DNA of 64,000 bases from Terebella lapidaria (taxonomy: Eukaryota > Annelida > Polychaeta > Terebellida > Terebellidae): the NCBI GenBank assembly GCA_949152475.1, contig OX424562.1, positions 372,001-436,000 on the forward strand, given 5' to 3'. Made by a program: the position numbers and the translations under genes. Of this stretch, positions 57,090 to 64,000 are shown piece after piece. The stretch's first letter is position 1. The number at the start of each line of letters is the position of its first letter. Under the pieces are notes generated by a model. It was not told where the DNA came from, ran no database searches, and saw only the letters and a program-made list of their open reading frames with translations.

Positions 57090-59081
57090 AAAAAATATTT
57101 CTCTTCGGGAGGTCTGTTGGTGATAAGGCACGGGCATTGATGCCAAATTGGTCAGTGTCAAATCTAACACACACATTGTGGTTGGCGTAGAGGTTTGGAT
57201 CCTTCGATGATCCTCAAGACCGTTCCCATGACGCCACTCACCAGACCATCCTCTACATTGGGATTGCTCATCATAGTCATCATGGAGCCCTCACAGAGTG
57301 TAACATCAGCAGAAAAGTTGCATTCAATGGGTAATGGTGTTGTATTCTTCTTCAACAATGTTCAAGCCAGATCTATTCTCGATAACATTCACAGCCACAA
57401 TCTTCGATTTCTGTCTGTTCAAAGAATCAGTCATCTTTACATTGTGTGCAGCAGCAACTTTTTGGAAAGGAAACACATGAAGTACATCTGCTTGGATCTG
57501 TGATCCTTAAGCATCTCCTAATTTTCAGAGCTCTATGATTCAACATCTCCGAAAACGATTTGTCATTTTTTTGTCTCACTATGTCGGTCAGAGTAGTAAC
57601 CTTGAAGTCGTCCCAAGGCTCTGCAAGGGTAGCTGGGTCTCAGTATTTGTCCTCTTACATGCGGCAATGGATAAAATCACTAACTGCCAGAATCATGAAG
57701 AACTCTTGTTTCTCTTGAATTGATCCAGACGACCTCTGATGAAATTCAGCATGCTTCTGCTGAGATCTCATCAATGATTATCAGCTCGAGGTTTCAATAC
57801 CTAACCTTTGGGGGCAGTGATGAGCTCTTCAGAAAGTGGTATATACTTTTGTCCCGCACCCCTTTGCATGGAAGCATGGTTCCGCCACTGATGGTAAATG
57901 CTGCTTTGCCAGTTGAAGCCACACATCAGAGCTTTGATGATACAATGTATAAAACTTTCCTTTACCAATATATTGAAATTCCCCAGAATTCCCCATTAAT
58001 CTTATCGATGCACCACTAGCGAGTATGAATGAAGACTTTCAATTGCATACTGTTCATGTACTGCATGAGAACTTGAGCCTGGTTTTATGGGATTGCCAAG
58101 ATGCTGTGTTCTACTGACAACTGAGCCCATCTTGGTGTTGGAGCTCCGAGGCAGGCCACTCAACCTGGCAGGTCTTCCAGACTGATGTCCTCGAGGTAAG
58201 CGTCATCTAGGTTGGCTTTTGTTTCCAAGCGTCCAGCCACCACATTCCGGGACAATGTCTGCCAAGGCATCTTCTGCGAGATGATTTTCTTGGATCTCTT
58301 CATGGCTACTTCAACCTCTTTGATATTATTTCCAAATAGCGCTTGCTTTTCTCTGATAATGTTGCTGATGCTTGTCCTTTTGCCATAGTAGGAAATGCTA
58401 TCACTCATTTAAATCCATTTCAAAGTGGTGAAGATAAAGAACCATGAGATTCTGATAATGTTTCTCACTGTCCCTACAGATGTGCAAGCTTTACTGGAAG
58501 ATTTCCGTCTTGAGATCTATCCTTTATTCCTAGCCAACTTCAACGAAGCATATGGACCGGTTGTCGTTGTTATGGGTAGAACTTTCGTCAGATGGTACAT
58601 AATCTCTACCTGGTTTACTATCAACCTTGAAGAGGGATACAATTTCAACCAGACATTCTATGCGGGAGGGCGTGCATGGTACATGTACATGTACCTGTCT
58701 AGTACAGATGTACAGTGTAGCCACACGTCTTCAATGCCTGGATCTCAGTGACCCAGCAGTAAGAGTGGAAGTGTCAGTCTGGTATTGTCGGATCTGCAAG
58801 TATCCAAACAACATCCCGACTACAGTTTTTGAGAGGTGTGCATGTGGCCTTGTAAATAGCCTCCGTGACACTCATCTCCCTGTTGGTCAGGTAAGTTTTG
58901 CCGAGTCATTGTAGCTTATCATCTGTCTTATCCCAGCATATTGTGCTCTGCATAGTTCTTCATGGAGGAGCTGACCCTCTTCACTCTGCTTCTTGCTGCA
59001 ATAATATGACACAATATATCGAATGCATGCGTATGCATCAACAATATATTGTAAGTCAAAACTAGGATTCCAGGCTTTCAA
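57090..59081 (-). pseudogene. Helitron-type / PIF1-like helicase, decayed
   Basis: Colinear minus-strand pieces in several frames. The first is FDLQYIVDAYACIRYIVSYY (about 58887-59081), the D-x-Q-x-x-x-D-x-YA segment that precedes the helicase in Helitron-like proteins. VASTGKAAFTISGGT (about 57895-57940) follows, then ELIIIDEIS (Walker B, about 57760-57795), VTTLTDIVRQKNDKSFSEML (motif III/RQ region, about 57550-57610), HVFPFQKVAAAHNVKMTDSL (about 57410-57480) and VEDGLVSGVMGTVLRIIEG (C-terminal PIF1 motif, about 57200-57260). The Walker A loop itself was not seen. In-frame stops and frame changes lie between the pieces (for example after DEISAEAC), so it is inactive. A further minus-strand frame, 58160-58408, may be part of the same gene. 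Confidence 0.75.
58479..58886 (+). CDS. Plus-strand frame with Cys-pair motif, possible exon pair
   Basis: A possible acceptor CACTGTCCCTACAG precedes an open stretch VQALLEDFRLEIYPLFLANF…FNQTFYAGGRAW (58481-58677). After a short break it is followed by LQCLDLSDPAVRVEVSVWYC-RICKYPNN…FERCACG, with two Cys pairs that resemble a zinc ribbon. The sequence then meets a strong donor CAG|GTAAGT at 58889. It lies inside the helicase element, antisense to the helicase and between its pieces. The family was not recognised; it may be a captured exon or chance. Confidence 0.3.
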
Positions 59082-60419
59082 AGGGTTTTGATTTGTACTG
59101 ACTTACCCATCAGTGTTTGTGCTTATGTACAACCATTCTCGTGGAGGCTATAATGTTCCAGGCTTGTTCTTCAGCAGCGTTTTTTTCACTCATCTGGATC
59201 AGTGTCTGCTGGGATGGCACATAAAGGTCTGACAAGAAGGTGGACGGGATAACCTGAACCTGTAGGTCCTGTTACCCTTCTTGCACGACCTTGTGTAATT
59301 CTTGGAATGAAGCTGAACATCATTTATAATGTCATGTAACTTGATGTATCTCGTCTAATCAACGTCTTCTGTGTTGATATATTTGTTAATAACGTCAACT
59401 CATCAAGTTATATGTCCAGTTTAGGAGGATTTTATACTCAGAGAAGGCAGTGAATGTGAGTACCAATGTGAGGCCAATCTCCTTGTAGAAACTCTATTGA
59501 AACAAAGTAGTCACAGACTTTGCCAATTTGATTTGATGATGAATTGATCATCAATTTCAAGGAGTTTTTTTTTTCACTCTGTGATCAAACATTCTGGCAG
59601 CTGTTATATGGTTTTATATGCCTAATATAATATACTTGGTATTGATATGCCTAATATAATATACTTGGGTTTGATTGTTCGGAAAAAGTTATGCCTGGTA
59701 GTGGTACTGTTTATTTTGAAGTGCGAGTGAGTGCTATTAAACAGATTTGTTTGCATGTGTTGCATAGATTAATCCTTATCTTGGCTTTTGAACAGTTTGA
59801 TAGCTTTAAACTGGCCAATCACCATATACACACAAAAGTATTTCTTCAGGTATAACCCGCATACCCCAAACCCCAGGACTGGCCACCAAAATTGCCTTCT
59901 TATTTTGAATATGTGACGGTTATTGGTGCTTATTTGTGTAATCGAGCTATAATTTGGCAGCCATCTTGGATTCTGAGCAGCTTCGAACCATCCAATCACG
60001 AAACTGGTTATTTATTTGGAATCCTCATACCCAAAAACCCAGGGTTAGACACCAAAATTGGCTTCCTATCTCAATTTGGCAGGAAGTGATGAATATTTGT
60101 GTAAAAACGGCGAGAATTTGGCGGCCGTCTTGGATTTTTTTTTCATTTTTGGGGCTCTGAATCAGTATTATGAGTATTGTTAGGAAAAATATATTTCTAT
60201 ATAACTAATGTGTATCATATTAGACCGAAAGCATCATGACAGGAGGATAATTTTGATTTTTTCCTAAAATACCAAATTTTCAGTGGCGGCCATTTTGAAA
60301 AAGGTCATAAAAAAGTTAGCCCAGGAGAAAATTTTACACACCCTCTGAAAAAGTTTGTCTTGGACCATTATGAAGCCATATCAATCGATAGAAATAGTCT
60401 GTACTACATTTCCACCCTG

Positions 60420-61805
60420 AGTGCTATACGCTCAATATTCCTCCTGACTAAACCTGGACTGCTCAGTGATAGATCCAGACTAGATTGGTGACCGAGGCAA
60501 TGACAAACCTGGTCTGCTCAGTGATGGATTCCTAATCACTATCAACCAATCGTCAATAAGCTGGTGGAATTGGATTCATGCTATCCGACACTTGTCTCCC
60601 ATAGCGCGAACCTGAATAAATATATATTGAACCAGAATGTGAAACCTCCCTGCTCTATTAAACCCGCTTGTTCACAGAACCTACTGTTTACTGTTAATCA
60701 CCGATCGGGCGTGATCACATTTACGACCGCCGTGGAAAATTCCACATTACAATCGTTTTCTGGCCCATTCGGTTAATTCATGCCTGCCATCATTTCACGA
60801 GCCTGATATGATTGGTCAGTAGCGTGCATTCATGGGACGCGAAATTAGGCCCATCCTCCCTTATTAAGGACGAATTGCACGTAAAATCCCGAGTCTGGAA
60901 CGCGCCAGTTCTCCATTCACTTATAATGTAAATATAGAGGTAACAAAATCATGAATTTGCAAACATCCATTTGGCACCAGAATTTACTGTGGCGACCTAT
61001 AGCTATCAAGGATCACCAACCGAGACTTGGTTCTTGACTAAATATGATTAATTGTCTGATAATTGTCATTTTCAAATGTCATTTTGTCACTTATTTCTCA
61101 AAAGACAAGGTACACTCAAAACATGCCCAACGGCAGGATTATTTTTTACTGAGGACAACTAGTAATGCTAGTAAAGCTCACTGGTGAGTTGCGCTCGGGT
61201 GCACCAAATCCGCCTATTGAATTCCTCTCGCAGAAATTCAAGTCGTATATGTATCTATTATTGGATGGTCACACAACAAAGCGTACATACCAACAACAGC
61301 TTGTTTGTAACGTTGAAGATACTACGCGTTGTTTGCTAGCGCGTGTAAAAGGGATATCTATAATCATCAATTTGTACAATCGCTGTGATACTTTTTTATA
61401 GAACCATGTCTCGGTTCATCATCCATGGCTATACATATCTCTGTTAATGAAGTTTCAAGAAGAAGGGATAGGTGGTCTTGCTGATTTTGTTACCTTTCTG
61501 TTTACATTACAAATGAATGGGAGAGCCGCTCACCATAGTGTTTGGTCTGCTACCCGCAGTCAATCCTTAATACTCACTATTAACAATAGTATTAGCAAAT
61601 CATTCAGCCTATTCCCCTTTCGGCTTGATACTTACTCATATGTCAACAATCGGTCAGTGGCATTCCTGTTTGCCACCATCTCCCAAAACACGACATTGGC
61701 TATTATCACCAAAGATGCCACCACAAACGTCCTGACGTCCATTTTATGTGAGCCCATTCCTACAAAACAAAATAACGGTAATAAATTGCTTATGAGCCAG
61801 ATTAG
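60420..61805. other. No gene recognised
   Basis: 1.4 kb with a short direct repeat of CCTGG(A/T)CTGCTCAGTGAT(A/G)GATC near 60450-60525 and short frames (61165-61401, 61447-61836) without motifs. Confidence 0.4.
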
Positions 61806-64000
61806 GACAAACAAGTATTACAGTTCTGGTGATTAGTATTACGGTTCCGGTTATCTCCAAAAAAAGGATGCAGCAGGCATTTTTTTTTATTTTTCTCCTA
61901 AAAATGGCTGTTGATGATCGTACTTGGTTGATTCGCCCAACCAATTTCCCCTGGCTCATTTGGCCAACCATACACCAAATATTACAAAATTAAAGACACT
62001 TGGGACCATTAGACTCGATCATTATCTCACCGAAATTAGTGTACGGGTATCAATTTACGACAAAAGAAAGAAATCGGCTATCAACTACAATAAAAACACG
62101 ATATTTGAAATGAACCTACCCTACACACTAAAGAGGGCGACGAAGTGATGGGGTTAGAGTAAAAAATGGGGTGTAGTTTTTTGGGGGGATAAACGTATCA
62201 TTAACGAAATAAGGGTGATTTTCACGAAAGCGGGACCTATTTCACGAGTATATATAGTGGGGCAACTAAATTAAAGACACGAAATTTGCAATAAACCTAC
62301 CGTACACACTAAAGAGGGCGACGAACTGATGGGGTAAGAGTGAAAAATGGGGTGTGTTTTTTTTTTGAGGGGGGAGGGGGGAACGGATAATTCACGAAAT
62401 GCGATGTCTTCTAAACGCTGGTACACTGGTATGCTGGTACAAGCATTGCAAGGTGCATGAACTCAACAATACTGCTCATATCGTGTATGCCTCAATAAGC
62501 CTCACAATGCTTGTACCAGTATACCAGCGTACCAGCGTTTAGAAGACATCGCACGAAATGAGGGTGATTTTTCCAAAAGCGGGACCTATTTGACGAGTAT
62601 ATATAGTACGCCAAGTACAGGAGGTGTACATATCATGCATGAAATAGGGTTTAATTTTATTACAGCGGGACCTACTCCCTCAGTATATATTGTTTCAAAA
62701 GTATAGGCAAAACACTGCTACAAATCCATGGGATTGATATTGAAAAACTCAGGGTGTACGGCTATGAGACCGGATTACTGCTCACAGCTTTCACAAACCA
62801 TACAGGTGACCGCATGTATTATCGACTTTTTTTGGCAAGTGACGTTCGCGGCCGCGATTGCTTATTGTATTGACTGAGTGAGGCTTATTCGTGTAGGGCA
62901 TGTAATAACATGAAATATTGATCCATTTCATAATTGTGCCCGTACTTCACCATTTATAGACATGAGTTGTTCAAGAAACAGGGTGTATAAGTTATGTACG
63001 GAAATACAGGATGTCATTGGGCCAGCCACGAAATGGCCCCACAAAATTCGTAAATTATTTTGGCAAACGAATCTGAAGCAATTTGACAAACAAGTATTAC
63101 AGTTCTGGTGATTAGTATTACGGTTCCGGTTATCTCCAAAAAAAGGATGCAGCAGGCATTTTTTTTATTTTTCTCCTAAAAATGGCTGTTGATGATCGTA
63201 CTTGGTTGATTCGCCCAACCAATTTCCCCTGGCTCATTTGGCCAACCATACACCAAATATTACAAAGTCAAAGACACTTGGGACCATTAGACTCGATCAT
63301 TATCTCACCGAAATTAGTGTACGGGTATCAATTTACGACAAAAGAAAGAAATCGGCTATCAACTATAATAAAAACACGATATTTGCAATGAACCTACCCT
63401 ACACACTAAAGAGGGCGACGAAGTGATGGGGTTAGAGTAAAAAATGGGGTGTAGTTTTTTGGGGGGATAAACGTATCATTAACGAAATAAGGGTGATTTT
63501 CACAAAAGCGGGACCTATTTCACGAGTATATATAGTGGGGCAACTAAATTAAAGACACGAAATTTGCAATAAACCTACCGTACACACTAAAGAGGGCGAC
63601 GAACTGATGGGGTAAGTGTGAAAAATGGGGTGTGGTTTTTTTTGGAGGGGGGAGGGGGGAACGGATAATTCACGAAATGAGGGTGATTTTTCCAAAAGCG
63701 GGACCTATTTGACGAGTATATATAGTACGCCAAGTACAGGAGGTGTACATATCATGCATGAAATAGGGTTTAATTTTATTACAGCGGGACCTACTCCCTC
63801 AGTATATATTGTTTCAAAAGTATAGGCAAAACACTGCTACAAATCCATGGGATTGATATTGAAAAACTCAGGGTGTACGGCTATGAGACCGGATTACTGC
63901 TCACAGCTTTCACAAACCATACAGGTGACCGCATGTATTATCGATTTTTTTGGCAAGTGACGTTCGCGGCCGCGATTGCTTATTGTATTGACTGAGTGAG
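61806..64000. repeat. Tandem duplication, 1.28-kb unit
   Basis: 61806-63084 and 63085-64000 begin with the same GACAAACAAGTATTACAGTT and stay nearly identical to the window end (offset 1279, less the MITE in the first copy). Inside each unit a segment of about 180 bp is itself repeated 2-2.5 times (CACACTAAAGAGGGCGACGA, CGGGACCTATTTCACGAG, TATATATAG). Short frames are present but no gene is recognised. Confidence 0.92.
62401..62552. mobile_element. 152-bp MITE in one copy of the duplication
   Basis: Inverted repeats of about 48 bp (GCGATGTCTTCTAAACGCTG… and inverse) flank about 55 bp. ACGAAAT is present on both sides (62394-62400 and 62553-62559) but only once in the paralogous empty site at about 63672-63678. 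The insertion therefore postdates the tandem duplication, and the target duplication is 5-7 bp (the end base is ambiguous). Confidence 0.93.

Larger units (their letters stand above)
56460..60419. mobile_element. DNA element with inverted repeats over 500 bp and helicase remnant
   Basis: The ends CAGGGTGGAAACGTAGTACA and the inverse of CAGGGTGGAAATGTAGTACA start inverted repeats that reach to about 57015 on the left and from about 59767 on the right. The right arm carries about 110 extra bases. Arms are clearly related but diverged, so the copy is old. Inside lie decayed Helitron-type helicase pieces on the minus strand and a separate plus-strand frame. No target duplication was recognised. 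The CAGGG-type end resembles hAT ends, while the helicase points to Helitron-like or other PIF1-carrying elements; it is left unassigned. Confidence 0.75.

Overview
This is an animal genome window, most likely from a marine invertebrate and perhaps a lophotrochozoan such as a mollusc. The support for that is indirect: a spliced host gene with long introns, AG/GT splice sites, dense dispersed repeats ending in GGAC-rich tails, many minisatellites, and metazoan-type Ty3/Gypsy elements. The taxon is an inference. No tRNA, rRNA or CRISPR array was recognised.

Layout. (1) 37-12564, minus strand: a 12.5-kb Ty3/Gypsy LTR retrotransposon with 1389-bp LTRs that differ at about 9 sites, a 4-bp target duplication and a tRNA-Leu-type primer site. 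Downstream of gag-pol it carries a 4-kb accessory region with three extra reading frames. Two of these have C2H2-type zinc fingers, and each of those two is preceded by its own E-box plus TATA cassette resembling the LTR promoter. This is the most unusual item in the window. (2) 12569-12789: a reading frame that stays open across the insertion point of that element. (3) 14173-36554, minus strand: three exons of a carbohydrate sulfotransferase (CHST15-like) gene. Its introns hold a 2.1-kb minisatellite of 21-bp units, dispersed repeats and a second Ty3/Gypsy element. (4) 20197-32955, plus strand: that second element (tRNA-His-type primer site, 736-bp LTRs) is a composite whose interior contains a large inverted block. 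(5) 33.2-38.4 kb: several tandem repeat arrays around the sulfotransferase exon at 36353-36554. (6) 38421-42571, plus strand: a short non-autonomous relative of the second element that keeps only its ends, a gag stub and a 2.3-kb non-coding region. (7) 42.6-56.4 kb: repeat elements built from 134-bp units packed with AGGTCA nuclear-receptor half-sites, and a nested set of DNA transposons, including a 5.57-kb element (47190-52754) with 51-bp inverted repeats and a 5-bp target duplication. (8) 56460-60419: an element with inverted repeats of more than 500 bp around a decayed Helitron-type/PIF1 helicase. (9) 61806-64000: a tandem 1.28-kb duplication, one copy of which holds a 152-bp MITE that the other copy lacks.

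How the parts relate. The only clear host gene is the sulfotransferase. It would act in the Golgi, moving sulfate from PAPS to a sugar chain. Its PAPS-binding motifs are split over the three exons, and the junction between two of them can be checked by codon phase. Most of the rest is mobile DNA inserted into and around it. Elements 2 and 3 form an autonomous/non-autonomous pair. The 134-bp units are the array part of a dispersed repeat family with a hairpin end. All identifications come from reading motifs by eye; no database search was possible.
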